Shown here piece by piece: positions 1 through 8,506 of a DNA stretch of 35,806 nucleotides. The notes beneath the pieces were generated by a model. That model was not told the origin of the DNA and did not search any database. It saw only the letters and a list, made by a program, of their open reading frames with translations. How positions within the stretch are numbered: position 1 is the stretch's first letter; each line of letters starts with the position of its first letter. The DNA is taken from NCBI RefSeq assembly GCF_011250555.1, contig NZ_JAANMZ010000045.1, positions 1 to 35,806 of the forward strand, read 5' to 3'. The position numbers and the translations under genes were made by a program. The stretch is from Bacillus sp. MM2020_4 (GTDB lineage: Bacteria > Bacillota > Bacilli > Bacillales > Cytobacillaceae).

Positions 1-106
1 GATAATATAATAATAGTCAAAAAAATGAGGAATTTGTTTTTATTTGTCATATTTTGAGAGATGAAATTGTATTTTACAACTTTTACTAGAAAAAGGAAGA
101 TAATAA

Positions 107-421
107 ATGAGCTGGCAGAAATCTATTCATGACAAGCCTAAGCAGGGCAAACTATATTATTTTATGGAATATAAAAAGAAAACACCATTCTTTAAGGCGC
201 CCATTAGAATCATGATTGATAACCCGATCATGGAAGATTATTATATGGTAAAAAATGTTGTCTTTGATGAGAAACAAATTCTTATTCTGAAGAAGGAAAA
301 AGATCCAAATACGATTGTTTTGGTCGAAGCCATCATAGAGGACGGGAAACTTACTTATATATCCAGGCTATCTGATCAAGTGGTGAAGGATGTTGGAAAA
401 ATAATCAAGAATATCATCTAA
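107..421 (+). CDS. Unknown 104-aa protein at the head of the flagellar operon
   Basis: I do not recognise this protein. It is small, basic and soluble, with no signal peptide or membrane segment. The N-terminal third is rich in Lys and aromatic residues; the rest alternates hydrophobic and charged residues, as in a mainly beta domain, and ends in a short amphipathic helix (VVKDVGKIIKNII). The ATG follows AAAGGAAG with 8-nt spacing, so the start is well supported. It lies only 30 nt before the glucosaminidase gene and about 840 nt before flgB on the same strand, with no terminator seen between, so it is probably co-transcribed with the flagellar genes. B. subtilis has codY at this place instead. 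A flagellar role is inferred from position only. Confidence 0.75.
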   Translation: MSWQKSIHDKPKQGKLYYFMEYKKKTPFFKAPIRIMIDNPIMEDYYMVKNVVFDEKQILILKKEKDPNTIVLVEAIIEDGKLTYISRLSDQVVKDVGKIIKNII

Positions 422-451
422 TAAGTGGAAAAAAGGAAAGGATGACGACCG

Positions 452-1132
452 TTGAATATAGGTAATGATTGGATTACGAAAGCTATGGTTATGAATACAT
501 TGTCAGGGAATCAGAAATTACCAACACAATTGGGGGCATCCGGTTCAGACTTTAGCGATATTTTTGCATCGGTATTAACAAATTTAATCAATCAATCAGA
601 GTCACGAACGCCCATCCAGCCGAATTTGCCAGTCGATTTCTTTGGGATGAATACGGGGAACTTAACCTTCGATACTATCGTACCAGACATGAAAGAAATA
701 TCTTCAAGTTCTACCGCATCCTTGCGTTTTCAACCAACAAGTGCTGACAAAATGAATCAAGTATTGGATGGAAAGTTAAAAGGCATGGGTGACGTGTTTG
801 TCCGTGCCGGACAGCTGTTTAATGTGGATTCGACATTACTTTCGGCAATCGCCATCCATGAAACAGGAAACGGAAAATCAAGTGCAGCCAATGTTAAAAA
901 TAATATTGCGGGTATGATGGGGGTAAATGGACTGAAATCGTACGCTTCAGTTGAGGATAGTATTATGGATATGGCACGGAATATTGGTAAAAATTACTTG
1001 GGCAAGGGATTATCAAATATAGCTGAAATTGGTGCAAAATATGCCCCTGTTGGTGCGGGAAATGATCCAACAGGCCTTAACAATCATTGGGTAAAGGGCG
1101 TAACGAAGTTTTTTAACATTCTAAAAGCTTGA
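452..1132 (+). CDS. FlgJ-like N-acetylglucosaminidase (GH73-type) next to flgB
   Basis: Predicted peptidoglycan hydrolase of 226 residues. The C-terminal half (about residues 110-226) is a glucosaminidase domain: the stretch IAIHETGNGKSS carries the likely catalytic Glu, followed by NNIAGMMG, as in the E-T/S-G-x-G-x-S...N-x-x-G pattern of the FlgJ/LytG family. The N-terminal 100 residues are polar, low in complexity and have no Sec signal peptide or membrane helix. The start is a TTG preceded by GGAAAGGATG. FlgJ of Proteobacteria has a rod-binding N-terminal half, is exported by the flagellar secretion system and opens the wall for the rod. The place before flgB suggests the same role here (inference). 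It could instead be a non-flagellar autolysin, but the missing signal peptide argues against that. Confidence 0.8.
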   Translation: MNIGNDWITKAMVMNTLSGNQKLPTQLGASGSDFSDIFASVLTNLINQSESRTPIQPNLPVDFFGMNTGNLTFDTIVPDMKEISSSSTASLRFQPTSADKMNQVLDGKLKGMGDVFVRAGQLFNVDSTLLSAIAIHETGNGKSSAANVKNNIAGMMGVNGLKSYASVEDSIMDMARNIGKNYLGKGLSNIAEIGAKYAPVGAGNDPTGLNNHWVKGVTKFFNILKA

Positions 1133-1150
1133 TGTTAATAACAGGACTTT

Positions 1151-1180
1151 TTGACAATGAAAAAAGATATAGATTTATGT
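1151..1180 (+). promoter_or_regulatory. Possible SigA promoter before flgB
   Basis: A perfect -35 TTGACA (1151-1156) lies in the 132-nt gap before flgB, but the matching -10 is poor (TTTATG or TTATGT at 1174-1180, spacing 17-18). A better -10 (TATAGT, 1189-1194) has no -35 at proper distance. The gap holds nothing else clear. flgB may have its own promoter here or be read from upstream. Confidence 0.25.
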
Positions 1181-1264
1181 CCCTTTTTTATAGTATATTT
1201 GTGAATGAAAATAATTTACTTTAACAATCAAAAACAATCAAAATAGAAAAAGAGGGGAAGTAGC

Positions 1265-1657
1265 TTGGGCAATATCAACCTTCTTCAATCTGCCTTAAAT
1301 GCCTCTAGTTTACGTCAGCAGGTTATTTCAAATAATATAGCGAATGCCGAAACGCCGGGGTTTAAATCCAAAAAGGTACTATTTGAGGATATTTTAAAAC
1401 AACATCTATCCAATCAAACAAATTTTGCCGGAAACCGGACAGATCCACGACATTTTCCAATTGGAAGACCTGGTGATGTACCGGTTGCGAAAATTGTAGA
1501 AAATTCTGGCACCATCATGCAAAATAACGGGAACAATGTCGACATGGATGAAGAGATGACAAATATGGGTAAGAATGCCCTGTGGTATGATACGTTAATC
1601 GAACAAGTCAACAGCGAATTTCAGCAGTTATCCATTGCCATTAGAGGAAGGAGTTAA
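1265..1657 (+). CDS. flgB: Flagellar basal-body rod protein FlgB
   Basis: Proximal rod subunit of the flagellar basal body, 130 residues, the usual FlgB size. The N-terminus carries the rod/hook signature: LRQQVISNNIANAETPGFK around residues 16-34. The C-terminal helix contains MDEEMTNMGKNALWYD, as in other FlgB proteins. FlgB is exported by the type III gate and forms the rod base with FlgC and FliE. The start is TTG, preceded by GAGGGGAAG; no better ATG exists. flgC follows after 5 nt. Confidence 0.96.
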   Translation: MGNINLLQSALNASSLRQQVISNNIANAETPGFKSKKVLFEDILKQHLSNQTNFAGNRTDPRHFPIGRPGDVPVAKIVENSGTIMQNNGNNVDMDEEMTNMGKNALWYDTLIEQVNSEFQQLSIAIRGRS

Positions 1658-1662
1658 GGAAG

Positions 1663-2109
1663 ATGTTTAATTCTTTAAATGTAAGTGCATCCGCCTTAAC
1701 AGCACAGCGCTTGCGGATGGATGTTGTCTCCTCTAATATTGCAAATGCCTCATCGACAAGAGGTAAATTAGTGGATGGAAAATGGGAGCCCTATCGCCGG
1801 AAAATGGTAGAAATGGCACCGAGAGAGAAGAGCTTTAATCAGGTATTACAAGGTGAAATGCAAAAACAAACCCAGGGTGCGCAGGGTGTTAGAGTCACGG
1901 GTATAGTCGGTGATCAAACACCTTTTAAAACCGTCTATGACCCTACACATCCTGATGCAAATGCCGAGGGATATGTCAACATGCCGAACGTGGACATATC
2001 AAAAGAAATGGTCGATTTACTTGCAACCTCAAGAGCCTATGAAGCCAATATCACATCGTTTAACACCGGGAAATCGATTATGTTAAAAGCCTTGGAAATA
2101 GGCCGTTAG
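1663..2109 (+). CDS. flgC: Flagellar basal-body rod protein FlgC
   Basis: Rod subunit of 148 residues, full length for FlgC. The N-terminal helix has the rod signature (SALTAQRLRMDVVSSNIANA) and the C-terminus has the matching VDISKEMVDLLATSRAYEANI segment, which packs against the N-terminal helix in rod and hook proteins. ATG is preceded by AAGGAG/AAGGAAG. It lies between flgB (5-nt gap) and fliE (11-nt gap). The protein is exported through FlhAB-FliPQR and polymerises on FliE/FlgB. Confidence 0.97.
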   Translation: MFNSLNVSASALTAQRLRMDVVSSNIANASSTRGKLVDGKWEPYRRKMVEMAPREKSFNQVLQGEMQKQTQGAQGVRVTGIVGDQTPFKTVYDPTHPDANAEGYVNMPNVDISKEMVDLLATSRAYEANITSFNTGKSIMLKALEIGR

Positions 2110-2120
2110 GAGGAAAATAA

Positions 2121-2423
2121 ATGAATATTTCTCAAATTGGCACAAATGCAATCAAAATGAATCAAAATGTGTTTCAAAAAACAACGGAGCCTACTCAATC
2201 AAAGACATCCTTTGCCAATGTTATAAAGGGCTATTTAGAAAATGTTGACTCAACTGTTAAACAGGCATCCGATCTTTCAACGCAAGCGGCTGCCGGGAAT
2301 GTTGAAAATATACATGATGTTATGATCGCATCACAAAAAGCAAAGCTGGCTTTGGAACTGACTGTCAATGTTAGGGATAAGGCTGTAGAGGCTTACCAAG
2401 AAATGATGCGTATGCAAATTTAA
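2121..2423 (+). CDS. fliE: Flagellar hook-basal body complex protein FliE
   Basis: FliE joins the MS ring to the rod and is the first exported subunit. Length (100 aa) and C-terminal half fit the family: SFANVIKGYLENVDSTVKQA, then NVENIHDVMIASQKAKLAL and VRDKAVEAYQEMMRMQ at the end. ATG is preceded by a clean GGAGG. It lies 30 nt upstream of fliF, its structural partner. Confidence 0.96.
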   Translation: MNISQIGTNAIKMNQNVFQKTTEPTQSKTSFANVIKGYLENVDSTVKQASDLSTQAAAGNVENIHDVMIASQKAKLALELTVNVRDKAVEAYQEMMRMQI

Positions 2424-2453
2424 TGAATGATGGAAAGCTGGGCAGGGTGAAAA

Positions 2454-4043
2454 ATGAATCGATCATGGACAGATCAAATCAAAAAAACAAAAGAGCACTT
2501 CAGCCAATATTGGGGGGCAAGAAGCAAGAAACAAAAATGGCTTTTTATAGGGGCATTTTTATTTCTTGTTATCACTTTATCGACCTTCATTTTTTTTGCG
2601 TCTCGGCCGCACTATATTCCATTGTATACGGGCCAGCTAACCCAGCGGGAAATTGGAGACATCAAGGCGGAACTCGACAAACAGGGATTTACCGATTATA
2701 AAATATCCGATGCAGGTACAATGCTGCTTGTTCCCAAAAAGGAAGCTCCAGATTTAATTGTGAGCCTCGCTTCTAGTGGTTATCCAAAAGATACCAAAAT
2801 CAATTATGATATTTTTGGCGAAAATCTACAATTCGGTGCCACAGATCGACAATACGATATTCTTGAACGGGAAGCCATGCAAAATCAAGTGGCAAATGTC
2901 ATTAAAAATGTCGATGGTATTAAAAATGCAGAAGTGATTTTGACTTTACCGGAAAATTCTGTGTTTGTTCGACAAGAGGACGATCAAAAAGCTAGTGCTT
3001 CCGTTATGGTGGAGGTCGAGCCCGGGGCAAAACTCAATTCTGGTCAAATTCGTGCACTATACACATTGGTTTCACGCAGTGTACCGAATCTCCCTGTAGA
3101 AAATATCACCATTATGAATCAGTACAGTGAGACATTGGCACTACAGGATTCTGATAGTGACGATCAATCCTTAGCCAAATTTGATGAGCAGAGAAAAATC
3201 CAACAAAATATTGAACGGGATATTCAGCAAAATTTACAAAACTTACTCGGCACCATTCTTGGAACGGATAAAGTTCTCGTTCATTCCTTTGTCAAATTAA
3301 ACTTTGATAAGGTAAAAACAGAAGAAAAATTAGTGAAACCGGTTGGTGATAGTGATAAGGGAATCGTGATTAGCTCTGATAAGAGCTCAAAAACCTCTAG
3401 CAATACTGGGGGGAGTACGGGCGGAGTGGTTGGTTCAGGGGACACCGATGTTCCTGGTTATACGGGCAGCGACTCTGGCGGGGATAGCAATTATGAGGAA
3501 TCTTCGGATCGCGTGAATTATGAAATTAATCGTATTAATAAGGAAATTATTCAAAGTCCTTATCAAATAGAGGATATTACCATAAACGTTGGGGTTGCAC
3601 CTGACTCGTCTAAATCCAATTCCTTATCAAAGGAAACCCAGGACAATGTCCGAAATATTGTTTCTAATACAGTTCGAACGGCACTTGGTCATCCGGATTT
3701 GAGTCAAAAAGAGGTTGATCAGCGGATCACCATTTTTCCACATGCCTTTGTTAAGAGTACCGAGAAAGAATCAAGTCCGGCATTCAATTGGCTATATATT
3801 ATTGGCGCTGCTGCTGGTGCACTTTTACTTGGCGGACTTACTTGGTTCTTGATTAAACGGAGAAAACAAAATCAACAAGAACCAGAAGAAGAGCCACTGT
3901 TTACAGCTCCTGTTGATCCAGACGCGGACTATTTCACGGAAAATGACCCGGCAATTGAGACACAATTGAAAAAGTTACTTGAGCAGCGACCAAATGATTT
4001 TTCAAAAGTAATCAAGACATGGCTGAATGAAGAGGAGGCGTAA
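2454..4043 (+). CDS. fliF: Flagellar MS-ring protein FliF
   Basis: Forms the MS ring in the cytoplasmic membrane around the export gate. Length 529 aa is normal for Bacillus. Two membrane helices are visible, at about residues 29-48 and 444-466, enclosing the external ring-building domains and a Gly/Ser/Asp-rich linker (about 310-350). The cytoplasmic tail ends in the acidic FliG-binding segment (QLKKLLEQRPNDFSKVIKTW). The ATG follows AGGGTGA. fliG starts 6 nt after the stop, fitting the FliF-FliG rotor interaction. Confidence 0.97.
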   Translation: MNRSWTDQIKKTKEHFSQYWGARSKKQKWLFIGAFLFLVITLSTFIFFASRPHYIPLYTGQLTQREIGDIKAELDKQGFTDYKISDAGTMLLVPKKEAPDLIVSLASSGYPKDTKINYDIFGENLQFGATDRQYDILEREAMQNQVANVIKNVDGIKNAEVILTLPENSVFVRQEDDQKASASVMVEVEPGAKLNSGQIRALYTLVSRSVPNLPVENITIMNQYSETLALQDSDSDDQSLAKFDEQRKIQQNIERDIQQNLQNLLGTILGTDKVLVHSFVKLNFDKVKTEEKLVKPVGDSDKGIVISSDKSSKTSSNTGGSTGGVVGSGDTDVPGYTGSDSGGDSNYEESSDRVNYEINRINKEIIQSPYQIEDITINVGVAPDSSKSNSLSKETQDNVRNIVSNTVRTALGHPDLSQKEVDQRITIFPHAFVKSTEKESSPAFNWLYIIGAAAGALLLGGLTWFLIKRRKQNQQEPEEEPLFTAPVDPDADYFTENDPAIETQLKKLLEQRPNDFSKVIKTWLNEEEA

Positions 4044-4049
4044 GATCCT

Positions 4050-5060
4050 ATGGCAACAGCATTAAAGTTAAGCGGGAAGCAAAAAGCAGCGATATTGCTT
4101 ATTTCTATGGGAAGGGAAGCTTCCTCTAAAGTGTTTAATCATTTAACCGATGATGAAATCGAACAGCTTACATTAGCGATTGCGAATATAAAAAAAGTGG
4201 ATGGTAAAGAAAAAGAGGAAGTTTTACAAGAGTTTCACGACATGTGTATCGCGAATGATTATTTAGCAACCGGTGGAATTACCTTTGCTCAAGATGTGCT
4301 TGAGTCTGCCTTAGGCAGAGACAAGGCCCGACAAATCATTAACCGCTTAAACACTCAGCTCCAGGTTAAACCGTTTGACTTTGCACGTCGTGTGGATCCG
4401 ATGCAAATCTATCATTTCTTGCAAAATGAGCATCCGCAAACGATTGCACTCGTTTTAACGCATTTAGAGCCGCAACAGGCCTCGGTAATTCTAGCAGAGC
4501 TGCCTGAAGAACTTCAATCAGATGTAGCGCGAAGAATTGCCTTATTCGAGCAAACCTCTCCAGAAGTAATTAAAGAGGTGGAACACTTTTTAGAAACGAA
4601 GCTATCGGCTACAATCCGGAAAGATTATAGCGTTGTCGGTGGTATCGATTCGATTGTCGGCATCCTTAATGGCGTTGACCGCGGAACGGAGAAGAGTATC
4701 CTCGGGAGTCTGGAAATTAAAGATCATCAATTGGCAGAAGAAATTAAAAATCGGATGTTTATCTTCGAGGACATTATTAATTTGGATCGAAGGGCGATTC
4801 AACGGGTTATTCAGGAAGTGGAAAACCACGATTTACTTCTTGCCATGAAGGCTTCAACCCAAGAGGTCAAGAATGTTATTTTCGAAAATATGTCACAACG
4901 GATGGTCGAGACGTTCGAAGAAGAAATGCAATATCTTGGACCTGTTCGAGTGAAGGATGTTGAGGAAGCACAGGGAAGAATTGTTTCGGTTATTCGCCGC
5001 TTAGAAGACTCCGGTGAGATTGTTCTTGCTCGAGGTGGAAATGATGGCATCTTATTCTAA
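4050..5060 (+). CDS. fliG: Flagellar motor switch protein FliG
   Basis: Rotor protein that binds the FliF tail, contacts the stator and transmits torque. The 336 residues contain the usual N domain (KLSGKQKAAILLISMG), the middle-domain EHPQT motif (NEHPQTIALVL) and the C-terminal charged torque helix region (ENMSQRMVETFEEEM...GPVRVKDVEEAQ). All parts appear intact. Its usual C-ring partners FliM and FliY/FliN are not in this operon, so they must come from elsewhere if the motor rotates. The 3' end overlaps the start of fliH, so the two are translationally coupled. Confidence 0.97.
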   Translation: MATALKLSGKQKAAILLISMGREASSKVFNHLTDDEIEQLTLAIANIKKVDGKEKEEVLQEFHDMCIANDYLATGGITFAQDVLESALGRDKARQIINRLNTQLQVKPFDFARRVDPMQIYHFLQNEHPQTIALVLTHLEPQQASVILAELPEELQSDVARRIALFEQTSPEVIKEVEHFLETKLSATIRKDYSVVGGIDSIVGILNGVDRGTEKSILGSLEIKDHQLAEEIKNRMFIFEDIINLDRRAIQRVIQEVENHDLLLAMKASTQEVKNVIFENMSQRMVETFEEEMQYLGPVRVKDVEEAQGRIVSVIRRLEDSGEIVLARGGNDGILF

Positions 5061-5871
5061 AGTGTTCAAGGCCTCCAATCTATCTGTAATGGAAGAAGTA
5101 ATGGTCATTAAACAACCGCTTATTTCAAGTGATTTTGCTAATGAAGGTCTTGATGAATCCTCAACCTTACCGGGAAATGAAGGAATAACGATTGAGGATC
5201 ATCCCTTGATCAAAGAGGCTAATGAAAAAGCACAAGAGATTATGGAGACCGCCAGCCAAAAGGCTCAGGCGATAGAGACTGCCGCAGAGGAAAAAGTACA
5301 ACAGTGGTGGGAAGAGAATCAGGAAAAGCTTGAGACGATGTCACATGAAGCGAAAGAGCAAGGGTTTCTCCAAGGGTATGAAGATGGAAAACAGGAAGCT
5401 CTTCTTGAGATTCAAGCCGAATACCAAGATAAAGTAGCACTTGCAGATGATATATTACAACAGGCCTATGCCCAAAAGGAAAAGATCATAGCTGAAGCAG
5501 AGCCTTTTTTACTTGAGTTAAGTACCGCAATTGCTTCGCAAATTATCAAGCAGGAACTGGAGGATTGCCCTGATAAATTTGTTGAGGTAATCCAGCAGCA
5601 TATCCTTCGCTTTAAGGAAAAAGATCATATTACCATCTGTGTACATCCTGATGATTTTCAGTTTATTCAATCACAGCGCACCCATCTCATGGCCATGGTG
5701 AACGGGGAGACGGAAATTAAAATTATCCCTGAGCATTCGGTCACTTCAAAGGGGTGTATTATTAGGACTGCGTACGGCAGCATCGACGCTAGAATTGATA
5801 CACAAATGGAAGAGATTAAAAAGGTCATCCTTGAGGCAAGAAGGGGGCAGCAAAGTGACACTGTCAGCTGA
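5044..5871 (+). CDS. fliH: Flagellar export apparatus protein FliH
   Basis: FliH holds the export ATPase FliI as the peripheral stalk of the type III system. The protein (275 aa from this start) has a long Glu/Gln/Ala coiled coil (about residues 60-150) and a C-terminal domain ending VTSKGCIIRTAYGSIDARID, typical of FliH/YscL, where the GSIDARI(D) segment is well conserved. Start choice: GAGGTGG at 5032-5038 best serves ATG 5044 (5-nt spacing); ATG 5041 is possible, and an upstream in-frame ATG at 5014 has no ribosome binding site. It overlaps the fliG 3' end by 17 nt and the fliI start. Confidence 0.92.
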   Translation: MASYSKVFKASNLSVMEEVMVIKQPLISSDFANEGLDESSTLPGNEGITIEDHPLIKEANEKAQEIMETASQKAQAIETAAEEKVQQWWEENQEKLETMSHEAKEQGFLQGYEDGKQEALLEIQAEYQDKVALADDILQQAYAQKEKIIAEAEPFLLELSTAIASQIIKQELEDCPDKFVEVIQQHILRFKEKDHITICVHPDDFQFIQSQRTHLMAMVNGETEIKIIPEHSVTSKGCIIRTAYGSIDARIDTQMEEIKKVILEARRGQQSDTVS

Positions 5872-7177
5872 AAACTATGTGAAGCTCATTCGCGGGATTG
5901 ATCCTGTTCGAGTGAACGGAAAAATAACGCAAATTATCGGACTTACAATCGAGTCCCAAGGACCGGATGTTCGGATTGGTGAGCTGTGTTCCATTTATCC
6001 GACAAATTCACAAACCCCGATTCCCGCTGAAGTTGTTGGGATCAGAGAAAACAAAGTCTTGCTCATGCCCCTCGGTGAAGTCCAAGCGATTGGCCCTGGC
6101 TGTGATGTGGTCGCAAGTGGTAAACCGATGATGGTCAAAGCCGGTCATCAATTACTCGGCCGGGTGCTTGATGGGTTAGGCCAGCCGATGGATGGAAAGC
6201 CGCTGCCACTTGGGTTAGAAGAGGTACCGACACATGCCAAACCGCCCAATCCGCTCAAGCGACCGCGGATTCATTCACCATTAGGAGTCGGTGTCCGTAC
6301 AATCGATGGCTTGTTGACGATGGGAAAAGGACAAAGGGTAGGGATTTTTGCCGGCAGTGGGGTCGGGAAAAGCACGCTCCTGGGGATGATTTCCAGAAAC
6401 ACTTCAGCGGATGTCAATGTCATTGCCTTGATTGGTGAACGGGGACGGGAGGTCCTTGACTTTTTAGAGCAAAACCTTGGGGAAGAAGGGTTAAAAAAAT
6501 CTGTTGTGATTGTAGCAACATCGGATCAACCTGCCCTCATTCGGATTAAAGGAGCGTTAACGGCTACCTCGATTGCGGAATACTTTCGCGATCAGGGAAA
6601 GAACGTTTTACTTGTCATGGATTCTGTCACTCGCTTCGCGATGGCCCAAAGGGAAGTCGGGCTAGCCATTGGCGAACCGCCAACAACCAAGGGGTATACA
6701 CCATCTGTTTTTGCGATGCTTCCACAACTGTTAGAACGGGCTGGAACCGGACCAAAGGGATCGATATCTGCCATCTATACGGTTCTGGTGGACGGTGACG
6801 ATATGAATGAACCAATCGCCGATGCCGTTAGAGGGATTTTAGATGGACATATTGTTTTAAATCGGGCCATTGGCAGTAAAGGGATCTTTCCCTCGATTGA
6901 TGTCCTTAATAGTGCAAGCCGTGTCATAAACGAAATCACTTCCGATGAACACTTAAATGCGGTGCGAATCTTTAAAAAATATCTCGCCGCCTATAACGAG
7001 GCAGAGGATTTAATTAATATTGGTGCCTATAAGAAGGGCTCAAATCGAGAAATTGATTTGGCTGTGCGTTTTAAACCGCTAATAGATAATTTCTTGCGTC
7101 AAGGTATCTATGAGCCTTCTACGTTAGAAGAAACAAGATCCTTCTTAATTTCACAATTTGGAGCGATGATGTCATGA
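5855..7177 (+). CDS. fliI: Flagellum-specific ATP synthase / export ATPase FliI
   Basis: ATPase that delivers and unfolds export substrates; homologous to the F1 beta subunit. From GTG 5855 the protein has 440 aa, as in B. subtilis (438). Walker A GSGVGKST lies at residues 167-174, the Walker B strand reads NVLLVMDSVTRFA, and the conserved GEPPTTKGYTPSVFA follows. The GTG start is chosen because it follows AAGGGGG and gives the usual N-terminus; an ATG at 5795 would add 20 residues inside fliH and lacks a ribosome binding site. It overlaps fliH upstream and fliJ by ATGA downstream. Confidence 0.96.
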   Translation: MTLSAENYVKLIRGIDPVRVNGKITQIIGLTIESQGPDVRIGELCSIYPTNSQTPIPAEVVGIRENKVLLMPLGEVQAIGPGCDVVASGKPMMVKAGHQLLGRVLDGLGQPMDGKPLPLGLEEVPTHAKPPNPLKRPRIHSPLGVGVRTIDGLLTMGKGQRVGIFAGSGVGKSTLLGMISRNTSADVNVIALIGERGREVLDFLEQNLGEEGLKKSVVIVATSDQPALIRIKGALTATSIAEYFRDQGKNVLLVMDSVTRFAMAQREVGLAIGEPPTTKGYTPSVFAMLPQLLERAGTGPKGSISAIYTVLVDGDDMNEPIADAVRGILDGHIVLNRAIGSKGIFPSIDVLNSASRVINEITSDEHLNAVRIFKKYLAAYNEAEDLINIGAYKKGSNREIDLAVRFKPLIDNFLRQGIYEPSTLEETRSFLISQFGAMMS

Positions 7178-7608
7178 CATATAGGTTTTCTTTTCAAAAG
7201 GTGCTTGATTTCAAGGAAAAAGAGAAGGAATTTGCTGAGCAGGAATACGGTACCATCAAGATTAAGCAAATCGAGCTTGAGGAAAAAATGGAAGACTTAG
7301 AACAAGAGAAGAAAAAAATGTTCAATCAATATAATGAAGTCGATCGGAAAACAGTATCGCAAATTCTGCGTGTTCATCAGGAAATGGAACATGTCAATCA
7401 GAAAATGAAACAGCTGACAACACAATCACAGCAAATCCATCAGCAATTAGAAGAAAAACATCTCGTTCTGATTGAAAAAATGCAAGAAGCAAAAATGTGG
7501 AATCAATGGAAGGCGAAATCAAAGGCTGCATTTCAAAAACAGCTGGATCAAAAAGAACAGGCTGTTTTGGATGAAATGGCTGTCTTACGGTATTCCCGCC
7601 GGGTATGA
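7174..7608 (+). CDS. fliJ: Flagellar export protein FliJ
   Basis: Small coiled-coil protein of 144 aa, made almost wholly of charged helix (Lys/Glu/Gln). FliJ is the central stalk of the FliI hexamer and links it to FlhA. The N-terminus (YRFSFQKVLDFKEKEKEFAEQEY) is typical for FliJ. Identification rests on this, on size and on the conserved position after fliI, since FliJ sequences diverge strongly. ATGA overlap with fliI, and its stop overlaps the possible upstream start of ylxF. Confidence 0.93.
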   Translation: MTYRFSFQKVLDFKEKEKEFAEQEYGTIKIKQIELEEKMEDLEQEKKKMFNQYNEVDRKTVSQILRVHQEMEHVNQKMKQLTTQSQQIHQQLEEKHLVLIEKMQEAKMWNQWKAKSKAAFQKQLDQKEQAVLDEMAVLRYSRRV

Positions 7609-7622
7609 GGAGCGAAAACAAA

Positions 7623-8480
7623 ATGGAAGAAAAGCAGCAGGGAAAAATAAAATCGTTACTATACTTTGGGCTTATTCCGTTACTTTTTTTGGCCATATTT
7701 GGTCTGTTTATTTTTAACTGGTTAGGCTTTCCGGTTTGGAAATCGATCCAGGAATGGGGAAATAACACCCCTGTCATCAGTATGATAATGCCGGACCCTG
7801 TTTCTGAGGAATCAAAAAAGACCTCTCCGTCAGATGACTATAAAGCGAAATATCTTGATAGTGATCAAAAAGTGAAAGAGGAAGCGCAAAAAATCGCATC
7901 GTTAGAGAAACAGATCAAGTCCAATCAAGAAGAATTTGATCAATTAAAAAAGAGCAACATAGATTTGCAAAACCAGCTCGATCAAAAAGCGACGCAAAAA
8001 AACAAGGATCAACTGAAACAAGTGGCAGCTATTTATGAAAATATGGCACCTTCAAAAGCAGCAAAAATGTTTGAAGTGATGTCTTTAGAGGATGCCGCGA
8101 TCACAATGTCGTCGCTAGGTCAAGAACAGCAAAGCAATATACTTGGAAGTATGAAAGACCCAAAAAAGGCCGCACAAATAACCATGCTGCTGAAGGAAAT
8201 TGGAACAATAAATGATACGGATCCTGCTATTTTGAAGGATGAGCTGCAGAAAATTGTTCAAAATGATGTAGATCCTGCAGGTAGTCTAGTAGAGACAATT
8301 GCGGGGATGCCTGCCGCGCAATCAGCAAGTTTGATTCAATCGATGATGGAATCAAATGCACAAGTAGCAATGAACTTATTGAAACAGATGAGCACGACTA
8401 ACCGGTCACAAATATTAACCGAAATTGCGAAGAAAGACGCAAAAATAGCCGCGCAAATTACGGTGAATTTAGAGAAATAG
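7623..8480 (+). CDS. ylxF: YlxF / MotE-like flagellar protein (MgtE N-terminal domain)
   Basis: Homologue of B. subtilis YlxF, between fliJ and the hook genes there. It has one N-terminal membrane helix (about residues 9-30), then a coiled coil (about 75-130), then a helical MgtE-N/MotE-like domain with repeated AAKMFEVMSLEDAAITM and AAQITMLLKEIG type units. MotE in Rhizobia chaperones the stator-associated protein MotC; the function of YlxF is not established. Start: GAGGAG at 7607-7612 serves ATG 7623; an ATG at 7605, overlapping the fliJ stop, is an alternative with a poor ribosome binding site. In B. subtilis fliK comes next; here fliO follows after 26 nt. Confidence 0.88.
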   Translation: MEEKQQGKIKSLLYFGLIPLLFLAIFGLFIFNWLGFPVWKSIQEWGNNTPVISMIMPDPVSEESKKTSPSDDYKAKYLDSDQKVKEEAQKIASLEKQIKSNQEEFDQLKKSNIDLQNQLDQKATQKNKDQLKQVAAIYENMAPSKAAKMFEVMSLEDAAITMSSLGQEQQSNILGSMKDPKKAAQITMLLKEIGTINDTDPAILKDELQKIVQNDVDPAGSLVETIAGMPAAQSASLIQSMMESNAQVAMNLLKQMSTTNRSQILTEIAKKDAKIAAQITVNLEK

Positions 8481-8506
8481 AGAAACTCCAAGGAAGGAGA
8501 ACCAAC

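Noticed and set aside
1..106. Promoter for the flagellar operon head
   Set aside because: TTGTCA (44-49) has only a poor -10 (TTGTAT) at 17 nt; not strong enough to annotate, and upstream sequence is cut off.
2423..2701. 92-aa frame overlapping the start of fliF
   Set aside because: Shadow in another frame of fliF; no family features.
5795..5854. 20-residue N-terminal extension of FliI
   Set aside because: Basic, unlike FliI, and lies within fliH without a ribosome binding site.
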